This document shows, one piece after another, positions 17,629 through 26,254 of a stretch of 64,000 nucleotides of DNA (position 1 is the stretch's first letter; every line of letters begins with the position of its first letter). The notes under the pieces were generated by a model that was not told where the DNA came from, did not search any database, and saw only the letters and a list, made by a program, of their open reading frames with translations. Position numbers and translations under genes: made by a program. Source of the stretch: Rummeliibacillus pycnus (GTDB taxonomy: Bacteria; Bacillota; Bacilli; Bacillales_A; Planococcaceae); contig NZ_KZ614145.1 of NCBI RefSeq assembly GCF_002884495.1, positions 3,176,423 through 3,240,422 of the forward strand, read 5' to 3'.

Positions 17629-18510
17629 ATGGATTTACAACAACTAAAGTATTTCCAAACTGTAGCGAGAATAGAACATATGACCCAAGCTGCTGAAAAA
17701 TTGAATATATCTCAGCCAGCACTTAGTAAGTCAATTGCACAGCTAGAAGAGGAAGTTGGTGTCCCGCTATTTGATCGAAAAGGGCGTTCCATTAAATTAA
17801 ACCGCTTTGGTGAGTTGTTTTTAAAAAGAACAATGCCAATTAGTAAACTGTATGAAGAAGTAAAGCAAGAGATTGCAGATTTAGTGACACCTGATTATGG
17901 GGTAATAACTATCGGTTTTACACATACAGTGGGAATGCAACTTATTCCACGTTTGGTACGCATGTTCCGCAGAAAGTATCCCAATGTACAGTTTGAATTC
18001 ACACAAAGCAATTCTTTTCATTTGCTGCGACAATTAGAGGCAGGAGAGTTTGAACTATGTTTGGTGCCATATGTTGATACAGATATTCCCTTCGAGTGGG
18101 TTGAACTATGGAGTGAAGAGTTATTTGTGATTGTACCAGAAGACCATCGACTAGCAAATCGTAAGCAAATTCATTTATCTGAAATAGGCAATGATCCATT
18201 TGTTTCATTAAAAGAAGGAAATTCTCTTCGGCAAATTAATGATCAATTATTAGCACTTGCAAATATTTCTCCAGAGGTTGTTTTCGAAGGGGAAGAATTT
18301 CATACACTTGCAGGGTTTGTTGAAGCAGGGTTGGGTGTAGCATTGCTTCCGAATATAAGAGGATTAAATGAGTATCATTTATCTAAAATTCGTGTTAGTG
18401 AGCCGATATGTCAACGTAAATTAGGTATTGGCTACATGAAGAAAAGATATATGTCTCAAGCCGCTACAACTTTTAGAGATTTTGTTATGAGGGAGTTTAG
18501 AGAAAAATAG
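17629..18510 (+). CDS. yybE: LysR-family regulator, YybE-like
   Basis: 293 residues from ATG 17629, which has AGGAGG 7 bases upstream; the longer frame would bury that site. The N-terminal winged helix-turn-helix is clear (MDLQQLKYFQTVARIEHMTQAAEKLNISQPALSKSIAQLEEEVG), followed by the two-lobed LysR substrate domain from about residue 90. It diverges from the MFS gene and probably controls it, the usual arrangement for LysR regulators. The intergenic region (17481-17628) is AT-rich; I could not pick out a T-N11-A site with confidence. The effector is unknown. Confidence 0.88.
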   Translation: MDLQQLKYFQTVARIEHMTQAAEKLNISQPALSKSIAQLEEEVGVPLFDRKGRSIKLNRFGELFLKRTMPISKLYEEVKQEIADLVTPDYGVITIGFTHTVGMQLIPRLVRMFRRKYPNVQFEFTQSNSFHLLRQLEAGEFELCLVPYVDTDIPFEWVELWSEELFVIVPEDHRLANRKQIHLSEIGNDPFVSLKEGNSLRQINDQLLALANISPEVVFEGEEFHTLAGFVEAGLGVALLPNIRGLNEYHLSKIRVSEPICQRKLGIGYMKKRYMSQAATTFRDFVMREFREK

Positions 18511-18603
18511 GCTTTTGAATCTATTTCTTTGTGGATTAATGGTTCATAGGTAAAAGTATACGCATACAATGAACAAAACGTTTATAAAAAGAGAGGTATG
18601 CGG

Positions 18604-19413
18604 GTGGATGGAAGTATTTTATATGCATTAGGGTTAACTTTATTCGCGGGATTAGCAACAGGTGTTGGCAGCTTAATCGCATTTTTTACTTCGAGGACCA
18701 ATACGAAGTTTTTATCATTTGCATTGGGTTTTTCAGCAGGTGTTATGATTTATGTTTCACTTGTTGAAATTTTCGTAAAAGCAAAACACGCACTTGTAGC
18801 TGAATTAGGAATGAAACAGGGCTATTTGTTCACAATAGTTGGATTCTTTGGTGGCATGCTGCTAATTGCATTGATTGATAAACTAATTCCAAAGCAAGGG
18901 AATCCCCATGAAGTAAAAATGGTAGAAGATTTGCATAGGGGTCCATCAAATGATGATTATGCTAAGCTCATGAAAATGGGGATTTTCACAGCTTTAGCTA
19001 TTGGAATTCACAACTTTCCAGAGGGGATTGCAACATTTGTTTCAGCATTAAATGATCCGAATCTCGGCTTAGCGATTGCTATAGCTGTAGCGATTCACAA
19101 TATTCCAGAAGGGATTGCGGTATCTGTACCGATTTTTTATGCAACGGGTAACCGCAAGAAGGCATTTAAATTATCATTCTTATCTGGTTTAGCAGAGCCG
19201 GTTGGAGCTTTTGTTGCATATCTAGTATTAATGCCATTTTTGAATGATGTTATGTTTGGGATGATTTTTGCTGGAGTTGCCGGAATAATGGTCTTTATCT
19301 CATTGGATGAATTATTACCAGCTGCACGAAAATATGATGAAGCACATTCATCCATTTATGGTGTAGTATTAGGAATGATCGTGATGGCAATTAGTTTAGT
19401 TTTGTTGGCATAA
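18604..19413 (+). CDS. zupT: ZIP-family metal transporter ZupT
   Basis: 269 residues from GTG 18604; ATG 18598 is also in frame, but GAGAGG ends one base before it and is 7 bases before the GTG, so the GTG fits better. Eight membrane segments are expected. Both ZIP metal-site motifs are intact: GIHNFPEG in TM4 and AIHNIPEG in TM5. The segment between residues 80 and 125 ([17 protein letters not shown]) is the variable cytoplasmic loop. It imports zinc and possibly other divalent metals. It stands alone and ends at a hairpin terminator; no Zur box was identified. Confidence 0.92.
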   Translation: MDGSILYALGLTLFAGLATGVGSLIAFFTSRTNTKFLSFALGFSAGVMIYVSLVEIFVKAKHALVAELGMKQGYLFTIVGFFGGMLLIALIDKLIPKQGNPHEVKMVEDLHRGPSNDDYAKLMKMGIFTALAIGIHNFPEGIATFVSALNDPNLGLAIAIAVAIHNIPEGIAVSVPIFYATGNRKKAFKLSFLSGLAEPVGAFVAYLVLMPFLNDVMFGMIFAGVAGIMVFISLDELLPAARKYDEAHSSIYGVVLGMIVMAISLVLLA

Positions 19414-19442
19414 AAGGGATTGCAATCTGCAATCCCTTCTAT
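19413..19442 (+). terminator. zupT terminator
   Basis: AAGGGATTG / CAATCCCTT stem with a CAATCTG loop and a following TCTATAT; the T-run is weak. Confidence 0.7.
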
Positions 19443-19494
19443 ATATCTGAAGGGTAAATTTTTCCCTAAATTTATGTACCTACAATCGTGTTTA

Positions 19495-19563
19495 CTACTT
19501 TATGAATCCTAATCCTGTTGCAATTAATATTAAAGTCAACACAGCGAATAATATTTTCTTCAT
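19495..19563 (-). CDS. Small 22-residue hydrophobic peptide
   Basis: A short frame, too small for standard gene calling, on the minus strand. It begins MKKILFAVLTLIL and ends GLGFIK, so it is a lysine-led single hydrophobic helix, like a signal peptide or a tiny membrane protein. A strong AAAGGGGGG ribosome site lies 6 bases before the ATG. It is in the gap between zupT and the secreted hydrolase, on the opposite strand from both. I do not know a family for it. The ribosome site and clean M-K-K-hydrophobic pattern support translation. Confidence 0.5.
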   Translation of the reverse strand: MKKILFAVLTLILIATGLGFIK

Positions 19564-19656
19564 TGAAAACCCCCCTTTACAAAATAATTCAAAATATCTA
19601 TTTATTATAAAAGAAAAAAATGTAAAAATAGTAAAAAAGATAAGGTGGTAAGTGAG

Positions 19657-20247
19657 ATGTATTCGAAAAATAAAATATGGTTCATTTTTCCGATTTTATT
19701 AATTATTTTTTCTTTCAACTTTCATTCTTTAAGAGTTGAAGCAATGACTAATAAGCCTGGAGATATTATAGTTACAAAAAATACTTCATCTTATGGAATA
19801 GCAGGACATACTGGGATATTCATTAGTTCGAATCAAATTTTACATACTTCTGGCTGGAAAAATGAGCCATACCCAATTGTCTTCACAAAAAAACAATGGG
19901 AACATCGCTATGGAAATTCGAAAGTAGTTCGTCCTAAATCGGCATCATTAGGCAAAAAAGCTGCATCAAATGCAAAGAAATATTTTAAGGATAAAAAAAT
20001 ACCTTATTCGGTAGGGGCTAGTTTAAAAAGTACAAAAAGAACTTATTGTAGTCAATTAGTTTGGTACTCATATTATAAAGCCGGAAAAACATATAAAGTA
20101 TATAAACAAATAAATAGTGGTTCTAAATTAGCTCCCAAATATGCATGGGTATTACCAGATAAAATAATGCCTTATGATTTCGTAAGTAATGGTTATCCTA
20201 AGGGGAATGGATTTGTAATTGTAGATAACACATGGTCAAGAAAGTGA
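19657..20247 (+). CDS. Secreted YycO-like papain-fold (YiiX/YebB, NlpC/P60 superfamily) hydrolase
   Basis: 196 residues from ATG 19657; the in-frame GTG at 19645 falls inside the AAGGTGG ribosome site and is rejected. An N-terminal hydrophobic signal segment (residues 7-25) implies export or anchoring. The mature part begins KPGDIIVTKN and carries a histidine in AGHTGIF (H51) and a cysteine in TYCSQLVWYSY (C131), the catalytic pair of the permuted papain-like YiiX/YebB family, as in B. subtilis YycO. The lysine-rich middle suits contact with wall polymers. Likely a cell-wall amidase or peptidase; the actual bond cut is not known. Confidence 0.82.
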   Translation: MYSKNKIWFIFPILLIIFSFNFHSLRVEAMTNKPGDIIVTKNTSSYGIAGHTGIFISSNQILHTSGWKNEPYPIVFTKKQWEHRYGNSKVVRPKSASLGKKAASNAKKYFKDKKIPYSVGASLKSTKRTYCSQLVWYSYYKAGKTYKVYKQINSGSKLAPKYAWVLPDKIMPYDFVSNGYPKGNGFVIVDNTWSRK

Positions 20248-20266
20248 TTTTAAGTTTTACTGGTCA

Positions 20267-20316
20267 CAAAACACCCCTATAAATGTTTGCTGTCAAACAT
20301 TTATAGGGGTGTTTAT
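20267..20316 (+). terminator. Strong terminator after the YycO-like gene
   Basis: A perfect 21-bp stem, AAACACCCCTATAAATGTTT(G) and its complement, around a CTGT loop. It can work in both directions. Confidence 0.88.
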
Positions 20317-20391
20317 TGCTTTTATGAAGTTGAGTTTGAATTAGAGAATAGCTATTACTTAGCCGATTCTTAAAATTAAACATTTAATTTA

Positions 20392-21027
20392 TTATTTATT
20401 AGAAGCAACTGTAAAACGTTCGTTTACATGTTTAGGGTTTTCAATTTCATCTAATACTGCGATTGCAAAGTCAGCGTAAGATACATAGCTTTCACCTTGT
20501 TCGTTTACTAATAAATGATCTTTACCTTCAATATATTTGCCAGTGCGAGGACCTTCTGGATCGAAGAATGCTGATGGGCTTAGGAATGTCCAAGTGATTG
20601 AAGCAGCTTGTAAATCTGCTAAGTTTTGAGCTTGGTTAGATGCAGTAGCTTTGAACATATCAGGGAAATCGGGTGTTTCGATGACACGTACAGTTTTTTC
20701 TGGATCTACAAATAGACTTCCCGCACCACCAACTACAAATAATTTGGTTTCTTTTGCATCTTTGAAGATTGCAATTAGGTGATGCCCCACTTCTACATGA
20801 AGTGTTTCTTGTCCGATTGGTGCTCCAAAAGCATTTACCACAACATCAAATCCATTTATATCTGCTGTTGTTAAGTCGAATACATCTTTTTCAAATACAG
20901 TTACTGATTGTCCTTGTAATTTTGTTGCATTACGGACAATTGCAGTCACTTCATGACCACGAGCTATTGCTTCTCCTAAAATTTTGTTTCCTGCTTTACC
21001 TGATGCACCGATAATTCCAATTTTCAC
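20392..21027 (-). CDS. ywnB: NAD(P)H-binding reductase-like protein YwnB
   Basis: 211 residues starting at GTG 21027, with AGGAGG 6 bases upstream. The N-terminal GIIGASGKAGNKILGEA is the Rossmann-fold dinucleotide motif of atypical short-chain reductases (NmrA/NAD(P)-binding_10). B. subtilis YwnB is the counterpart, and it too neighbours the Rrf2 regulator gene ywnA, which lies immediately upstream here. The gap holds a GTAAC-N7-GTTAC site matching the one in front of ywnA, suggesting control by YwnA. The physiological substrate is not known; homologues are linked to stress by electrophiles or flavin reduction. Confidence 0.85.
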   Translation of the reverse strand: MKIGIIGASGKAGNKILGEAIARGHEVTAIVRNATKLQGQSVTVFEKDVFDLTTADINGFDVVVNAFGAPIGQETLHVEVGHHLIAIFKDAKETKLFVVGGAGSLFVDPEKTVRVIETPDFPDMFKATASNQAQNLADLQAASITWTFLSPSAFFDPEGPRTGKYIEGKDHLLVNEQGESYVSYADFAIAVLDEIENPKHVNERFTVASNK

Positions 21028-21062
21028 GGTGAATTCCTCCTATACAATGGGTATTTATTAAA

Positions 21063-21081
21063 TGTAACAAATTTAGTTACA
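21063..21081. promoter_or_regulatory. Second YwnA-type operator upstream of ywnB
   Basis: TGTAAC-N7-GTTACA, the same half-sites and spacing as the operator in front of ywnA. Confidence 0.6.
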
Positions 21082-21107
21082 GGTAGGGTGATAAAATAGA
21101 TCGTCCC

Positions 21108-21521
21108 TTAATGAAAGAGATGATCTAATATGTCTTGTAATGTCTCTTCTTCTAATTTACTTTCTAATGCTTGCTGTACAGAACAGAATACATCATCTAA
21201 TGTTGATTGAATTTGTTTGCCAACGGCACAATTTGGATTTGGATTGTCATGAATGGCAAATAAATCTTCGGGTGCTTGTACAGCACGGTAGATATCTAAT
21301 AAGGTTATGTCCTTAGGAGAAACTACAAGTTTATAGCCAGATACACCTGCATGTGAAGCAATTAAACCAGCTTTTTTCAACTGGCTACTTATACGTCGAA
21401 TGACAACTGGATTTGTATTGACACTACTAGCAATATAATCAGATGTTAATGTATGTGTATCTCTCGTTGAAGCAATTAATGAAAGTATGTGAATAGCCAC
21501 AGAGAACCGACTGTTTATCAT
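21108..21521 (-). CDS. ywnA: Rrf2-family regulator YwnA
   Basis: 137 residues, typical of Rrf2 regulators. The winged helix covers about residues 1-75 (NSRFSVAIHILSLIA, then NTNPVVIRRISSQLKKAGLIASHAG). The three-cysteine Fe-S ligand cluster of IscR/NsrR is absent; only C78-region cysteines in NPNCAVGK and VFCSVQQ remain, consistent with the non-cluster YwnA/CymR branch. It precedes ywnB as in B. subtilis. Its own promoter has TTGACA and TATGAT 17 bases apart, with a perfect palindrome over the -10, so autorepression is likely. ATG follows AGGTGGTGAGCCT. Confidence 0.88.
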   Translation of the reverse strand: MINSRFSVAIHILSLIASTRDTHTLTSDYIASSVNTNPVVIRRISSQLKKAGLIASHAGVSGYKLVVSPKDITLLDIYRAVQAPEDLFAIHDNPNPNCAVGKQIQSTLDDVFCSVQQALESKLEEETLQDILDHLFH

Positions 21522-21536
21522 AGGCTCACCACCTGT

Positions 21537-21573
21537 TTGTAACTATCATAGTTACAATTGAATGGAATGTCAA
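21537..21573 (-). promoter_or_regulatory. ywnA promoter and palindromic operator
   Basis: Minus-strand -35 TTGACA (21568-21573), 17-base spacer, -10 TATGAT (21545-21550). The perfect palindrome containing GTAACTATCATAGTTAC, extended by TT/AA, spans 21537-21557 and covers the -10. Confidence 0.8.
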
Positions 21574-21576
21574 TAA

Positions 21577-21655
21577 AAAATAACCGAGCACCGATCCCTC
21601 ATTGGGTAGTGAGACGTCCATTGATGGAAGTTTTACGTAATAGTGCTCGGTCATT
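21577..21655 (-). terminator. Terminator after thrB
   Basis: ACCGAGCAC (21583-21591) pairs with GTGCTCGGT (21643-21651). On the minus strand the stem is followed by TTATTTTTTATT. The 51-base interior can fold CTCA/TGAG and CCAT/ATGG sub-hairpins, giving a branched structure, which is larger than a normal terminator. Confidence 0.7.
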
Positions 21656-21657
21656 AG

Positions 21658-22569
21658 TTATTCAACATATTCTGCAATTGTTACTTTTACACCTTTTGTA
21701 TCAACGTGTACGGCTTTAATATCATAGCTAGGGAAAAGTGGTTTCATCTTTTCAACAAAGTGATTTACTCGATTTTTTGCGATAAGTGAAATGACAGTAG
21801 GTCCTGCGCCACTAATAGCTGTACCATATGCTCCTGCGTCTTTTGCCGTTTGTCGAATTTCATGATAGTTAGGAATTAAGTTTGCACGGAACGGTTCGTG
21901 AAACAAATCATGCTCCATAAATTCACCAGCTCGTTTGTAATCTTTTAATAATAAAGAAGCAGTTAACATATTTGCATTAGCACTAGCATGAACTGCATAT
22001 GCTTTATCATAATTTGAAGGTAATACTTTACGAGCTTCTTCTGTTTTCAATTCTACATCTGGAATAAAAACAGCAAATGCTGCGTCAACATCTTGGACGT
22101 TTATTAATTCAAGTTGTCCGTTTGGTAAGGTAGCACCAATTGTCAAACCACCACATACAGAAGCAGAGGCATTATCTGGGTGACCTTCTATTTTAGAAGC
22201 TAAACGACAACGTTCATCAATGGAAAGGTTTAAATCACATACTTGGTTTGTAATTTCAATACCAGCGACAATTGCAGCTGCACTACTACCAAGTCCACGT
22301 GCCAAAGGTAATTCACTCCACATAATAACCTTGCATGGAGGTAAACTAACGTTATAACGTTCTGCTGTTTCAGTTGCAACTTTGTAAATTAGATGATCTT
22401 CAACGGTAAATTTTTCTGGAAGATGAATTGAATGATGTTCAAATTCCCAATGATCATGAAGGGTAACATCTAAATCAAGATATAGTCCTAAAGCTAAACC
22501 AATAGAATCGAATCCTGGCCCGAGGTTAGCAGTGCTACCTGGGACAGAAATTGACCATTTTTTACTCAT
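21658..22569 (-). CDS. thrB: Homoserine kinase ThrB
   Basis: 303 residues, a GHMP kinase. The opening [22 protein letters not shown] and the glycine-serine ATP loop [16 protein letters not shown] near residue 90 are diagnostic, and [10 protein letters not shown] near 260 is GHMP motif 3. It phosphorylates homoserine in threonine synthesis, supplying the neighbouring threonine synthase. The ATG overlaps the thrC stop by 4 bases (ATGA), so translation is coupled. Order is thrC-thrB, as in Bacillus, but without hom upstream. Confidence 0.95.
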   Translation of the reverse strand: MSKKWSISVPGSTANLGPGFDSIGLALGLYLDLDVTLHDHWEFEHHSIHLPEKFTVEDHLIYKVATETAERYNVSLPPCKVIMWSELPLARGLGSSAAAIVAGIEITNQVCDLNLSIDERCRLASKIEGHPDNASASVCGGLTIGATLPNGQLELINVQDVDAAFAVFIPDVELKTEEARKVLPSNYDKAYAVHASANANMLTASLLLKDYKRAGEFMEHDLFHEPFRANLIPNYHEIRQTAKDAGAYGTAISGAGPTVISLIAKNRVNHFVEKMKPLFPSYDIKAVHVDTKGVKVTIAEYVE

Positions 22570-23618
22570 ACTAATCCCTCAATATATTTACGAATTTCTT
22601 CTTCATCATTTGGTAGTGAAACCATGTCCACTGTGGAAGCTTTCACAGCAGTATCAGGATCTTTTAATCCATTACCCGTTAATACTGCTACTACACGACT
22701 TCCTTTAGGGATAGATCCATTTTCGACTGATTGGAATACACCGGCAACTGATGCTGCTGATCCTGGTTCAGCAAAGACACCTTCTTTAGATGCGATTTGG
22801 CGGTAGGCGTTTAGAATCTCTTCATCTGTAACAGATCCAATTTTACCTTCAGATTCGTCCCGAGCAGCTTCTGCTAATTTCCAACTTGCTGGATTACCGA
22901 TACGAATAGCAGTCGCAATTGTTTCAGGATGTGCGATCGGTTCACCTTTTACGATTGCAGCAGCACCTTCCGCTTCAAAACCAAACATTTTTGGTAATTT
23001 TGTTTCTTTTTTCTCATGATATTCTTTGAAGCCTTTCCAGTAGGCGCTGATATTACCTGCATTCCCAACTGGAATAGCTAGAACATCTGGTGCATCACCC
23101 AATTGATCACAGATTTCAAATGCAGCTGTTTTTTGTCCTTCTAATCGATATGGGTTAACAGAGTTTACTAAAGTAACGGCAGTTGTTTCACTAATATCTC
23201 TTACAACTTGTAGTGCTTCATCAAAGTTTCCGTCAATTTCAATAATTTTTGCACCATACATGTAAGCTTGAGCGAGTTTACCTGCAGCTACTTTACCTTT
23301 TGGAATAACAATAATTGCTTTGATTCCTGCGCGAGCAGCATATGCAGCAGCTGCGGCAGAAGTATTACCAGTTGAAGCGCAAATTACACATTTGCTACCT
23401 TCTTCGATTGCTTTTGCTACAGCCATTACCATTCCTCGGTCTTTGAAAGAGCCAGTTGGATTTAATCCTTCAAATTTTACATGTAAATCAATTCCCAGTT
23501 CTTTTGATAGGGTATCTAAATGAATTAGAGGTGTATTACCTTCATGTAATGTTAAAGCAGGTGTTTCGTCAGTTACAGGTAAAAATTCTTTGTAGTGATC
23601 TAAAAGGCCCTTCCACAT
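22566..23618 (-). CDS. thrC: Threonine synthase ThrC
   Basis: 350 residues, the short Bacillus-type class. The start is set at ATG 23618 (MWKGLLDHY), which lies 10 bases after AAAGGAG; the frame is open further back to 23660 but that would precede the ribosome site. The PLP lysine sits in [12 protein letters not shown] near residue 60; the phosphate-binding loop [13 protein letters not shown] and the SxxSxxG-like GSAASVAG follow. It converts O-phosphohomoserine to threonine. No T-box or recognisable riboswitch is visible in the 230 bases upstream. hom is not adjacent in this window. Confidence 0.95.
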   Translation of the reverse strand: MWKGLLDHYKEFLPVTDETPALTLHEGNTPLIHLDTLSKELGIDLHVKFEGLNPTGSFKDRGMVMAVAKAIEEGSKCVICASTGNTSAAAAAYAARAGIKAIIVIPKGKVAAGKLAQAYMYGAKIIEIDGNFDEALQVVRDISETTAVTLVNSVNPYRLEGQKTAAFEICDQLGDAPDVLAIPVGNAGNISAYWKGFKEYHEKKETKLPKMFGFEAEGAAAIVKGEPIAHPETIATAIRIGNPASWKLAEAARDESEGKIGSVTDEEILNAYRQIASKEGVFAEPGSAASVAGVFQSVENGSIPKGSRVVAVLTGNGLKDPDTAVKASTVDMVSLPNDEEEIRKYIEGLV

Positions 23619-23768
23619 ATGTAACATTCTCCTTTGTATATAAAATCTTTTAATGTTCATTCTATAAATACAAGTGTTTTTCTATAAGAGACATTTTAAC
23701 GCATTTTATGTCTTGTTTTCAATAGCTTCTCTATAAATTTTCGAAACTATTTGAATTTATTTTACATC

Positions 23769-23827
23769 TTGTCACAAAATATATTTCTGTGTATAGTTGT
23801 ATTTACAAGTTAATTTACAAATGTAAA
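23769..23827 (+). promoter_or_regulatory. niaP promoter and palindrome
   Basis: -35 TTGTCA at 23769-23774, 17-base spacer, -10 TATAGT at 23792-23797. A palindrome TTTACA-AA-TGTAAA at 23814-23827 sits near the transcript start, where a repressor such as NiaR could act. I cannot confirm the identity of the regulator. Confidence 0.55.
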
Positions 23828-23849
23828 GACACATGGAGGCTTTTAAAAT

Positions 23850-25061
23850 ATGAGACAAGCAGTAAATACACAGTCGGTTTCACGTAATAAGTTACTAGGT
23901 GTAGCAGGTATCGGTTGGTTATTTGATGCTCTTGATGTGGGAATTCTATCCTTTATTATTGCAGCACTTGCAAAAGATTGGAATTTAACAACCGGTCAGA
24001 TGGGGTGGATCGGGAGTATTAACTCTATTGGGATGGCTGTCGGTGCTTTTATATTTGGTATTTTTGCCGACCGAATTGGTAGAAAGTCAGTTTTTATATG
24101 GACATTAGTTATTTTTTCAGTAGCAAGTGGCTTATCAGCTTTTGCTTCTAGTTTAACCATATTCATGGTATTACGATTTTTTATTGGAATGGGTCTTGGT
24201 GGAGAACTTCCAGTTGCTTCCACTCTAGTTTCTGAAAATGTAGCAGCCAATGAAAGAGGAAGAGTCGTTGTTCTATTAGAAAGCTTCTGGGCTGTCGGCT
24301 GGTTATTAGCAGCACTTATTTCATATTTTGTGATCCCACAATACGGTTGGCGTGTAGCGCTGATATTAACTGCTATTCCTGCAATTTACGCCGTTTATTT
24401 ACGTTTACATTTACCAGATTCACAACAGTTTACAGCGAAAAAAATGCCATCAAGAAGTATAGTTCAAAATTTAAAAGATGTTTGGTCAAAACCTTATAGT
24501 AAACCGACGTTGATGTTATGGGTTGTTTGGTTTACTGTTGTATTTTCTTATTATGGAATGTTTTTATGGTTACCAAGTGTCATGGTTTTGAAAGGTTTTA
24601 GTCTAATTAAAAGTTTTGAATATGTTCTAGTTATGACGTTAGCACAGTTACCGGGGTATTTCACTGCAGCATGGTTGATTGAAAAGGCTGGGAGAAAATT
24701 TGTATTAGCTACCTATTTGCTAGGTACAGCTATTAGTGCTTTAATATTTGGCTTAACAGATGTAACATGGATTCTAATTGTTTCTGGAATGCTTTTATCA
24801 TTCTTTAACTTAGGAGCATGGGGGGCACTTTATGCATATACTCCTGAACAATATCCAACAGTGATTAGAGGAACTGGAGTAGGCATGGCCGCTTCAGTTG
24901 GTCGAATAGGAGGAATTTTGGGGCCATTATTAGTGGGAACATTAGTGGCAAATGGAATTTCTATTGGTTGGATTTTCTCTATTTTCTGTGCATCAATTAT
25001 AATTGGAATCTTAGCAATTCTATTATTGGGGAGAGAAACAAAACAAGAAATCTTACAATGA
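23850..25061 (+). CDS. niaP: Niacin permease NiaP (MFS)
   Basis: 403 residues, 12 membrane segments. The N-terminal RNKLLGVAGIGWLFDALDVGILSFIIAAL, MFS motif A (GIFADRIGRKSV) and RFFIGMGLGGELPVASTLVSE followed by ESFWAVGWLLAALISYFVIP closely match B. subtilis NiaP (YceI), which imports nicotinate/nicotinamide. Start ATG after CATGGAGG. It has its own promoter and diverges from thrC-thrB. Substrate assignment relies on similarity recalled from the B. subtilis protein; aromatic-acid transport is the main alternative within this MFS branch. Confidence 0.82.
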   Translation: MRQAVNTQSVSRNKLLGVAGIGWLFDALDVGILSFIIAALAKDWNLTTGQMGWIGSINSIGMAVGAFIFGIFADRIGRKSVFIWTLVIFSVASGLSAFASSLTIFMVLRFFIGMGLGGELPVASTLVSENVAANERGRVVVLLESFWAVGWLLAALISYFVIPQYGWRVALILTAIPAIYAVYLRLHLPDSQQFTAKKMPSRSIVQNLKDVWSKPYSKPTLMLWVVWFTVVFSYYGMFLWLPSVMVLKGFSLIKSFEYVLVMTLAQLPGYFTAAWLIEKAGRKFVLATYLLGTAISALIFGLTDVTWILIVSGMLLSFFNLGAWGALYAYTPEQYPTVIRGTGVGMAASVGRIGGILGPLLVGTLVANGISIGWIFSIFCASIIIGILAILLLGRETKQEILQ

Positions 25062-25133
25062 TGTTTAATCAAAAGGTCATTTTCAGAAAATCGAATACTA
25101 TATAGGTGGTAATTACTGATTACCGTTCTTTAG

Positions 25134-25173
25134 AACAAAAGGTATCGAGTTCTCGATACCTTTTGTTTTTTTT
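25134..25173 (+). terminator. niaP terminator
   Basis: A 16-bp stem, AACAAAAGGTATCGAG and its complement, with a minimal loop and a run of eight Ts. Confidence 0.92.
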
Positions 25174-25229
25174 CAATGAAGATTACAATATGCTGCATAG
25201 CGGAAAATCAGCGGCTTCAAATAGAAAAG

Positions 25230-25275
25230 ACTGTAGGTCAACTCAAATTTCTTTGAGGATATCTACAGTTTTTTG
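25230..25275 (+). terminator. Second terminator-like hairpin after niaP
   Basis: ACTGTAG/CTACAGT outer stem with CTCAAA/TTTGAG inner stem and a TTTTTT tail. It resembles the terminator after crcB at 50038, including the ACTGTAGG..AACTC start. No gene lies between it and the niaP terminator. Confidence 0.7.
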
Positions 25276-25479
25276 TCTAATAGACAGATAAATACCTGGT
25301 ATTATAAGCGTATTTTGGTAATTTCAATCACTAAAAGTGTGAAGTTTTTTAGAACTTTTAAGAATAGACAAGATTAGAATAATGGAAATTCGGGAAATAC
25401 TTAGGCTTAAGAGTAAGTATTTTCTAAATATCTCGAGTAGAAATGATTATTTCTACTATTTAAAGGGAGGATTCTCATA
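25276..25479. other. Upstream region of the Tat/dehydrogenase unit
   Basis: About 200 AT-rich bases with no gene. Inverted-repeat fragments are visible, for example AAGTATTT-type repeats around 25395-25425 and TAGAAATGATTATTTCTA at 25437-25454, an 18-base perfect-looking palindrome just before the AAAGGGAGG ribosome site. The latter may be an operator or a leader hairpin. Confidence 0.45.
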
Positions 25480-26235
25480 ATGAGTAACAAAGACAATAAA
25501 GATATTTCAAGACGTGACTTCCTGAAAACAACGGGTATAGCTACTGGAACATTGATCGGTGGAGGTTTAATAGGAGGATTGATTGGCTATAACTCGAACA
25601 AAATGGCTATGCCAACAAAATCACCAAATACTACAAATAATACAACAAACAAAACGGCTCAAACCAGCGAAGGTAAAATGTTCTTTACTACAGATAAAGA
25701 CTTTAACATTATTGCTTCTGCAACTGAACGTATTTTCCCTAAAGATGATTTAGGGCCAGGAGCAATTGATTTAGGGGTACCCTATTTTATCGACCGACAA
25801 TTAGCAGGGCAATACGGTAGTAATTCAAAAGAATATATGCAGGGACCTTTTGAATCCGGTCTACCTACACAAGGTTACCAATCTCGTTTGACTCGTGCAG
25901 AAATCTTCAGACAAGGTATTGAAAAATTAGATACGGAGGCTGAACAACGTTATAAAAAAAGCTTCACAGATATTTCAGATCAAGAGAGGGATGTAATCCT
26001 TACTGCATTTCAAAAAGATGAAGTGAAGATGCAAGGTGTTACTGCGAGTTTCTTCTTTAATTTACTTCGTTCAGCAACCTTAGAAGGTGCATATTCTGAT
26101 CCATTGTATGGTGGAAACAGGAATATGGAAGGATGGAAAATGAAGGGGTTCCCAGGTCACCAAATGTCTTATATTAATGTGATTGAAAAACCAGAATTCC
26201 AAAAAATCGAACCAAGATCACTAGGTATGCACTAA
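25480..26235 (+). CDS. Gluconate 2-dehydrogenase subunit 3-like protein with Tat signal
   Basis: 251 residues. The N-terminus carries a twin-arginine signal, SRRDFLKTTGIATG at residues 10-23, followed by a glycine-rich hydrophobic stretch, then the Gluconate_2-dh3 domain (DKDFNIIASATERIFPKDDLGPGAIDLGVPYFIDRQLAG, residues 71-109). This is the small subunit of membrane-associated FAD dehydrogenases; it chaperones or exports the catalytic subunit. The next gene, 19 bases on, is that FAD subunit, and tatA-tatC follow, so the whole unit appears built around exporting this complex. AAAGGGAGG precedes the ATG. Confidence 0.9.
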   Translation: MSNKDNKDISRRDFLKTTGIATGTLIGGGLIGGLIGYNSNKMAMPTKSPNTTNNTTNKTAQTSEGKMFFTTDKDFNIIASATERIFPKDDLGPGAIDLGVPYFIDRQLAGQYGSNSKEYMQGPFESGLPTQGYQSRLTRAEIFRQGIEKLDTEAEQRYKKSFTDISDQERDVILTAFQKDEVKMQGVTASFFFNLLRSATLEGAYSDPLYGGNRNMEGWKMKGFPGHQMSYINVIEKPEFQKIEPRSLGMH

Positions 26236-26254
26236 TCAGAGGAGGTTATAAACA

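Noticed and set aside
23814-23827. Definite NiaR operator upstream of niaP
   Set aside because: TTTACAAATGTAAA is a good palindrome at a sensible position, but I cannot recall the NiaR consensus well enough to assign it, so it is listed only as an unassigned palindrome.
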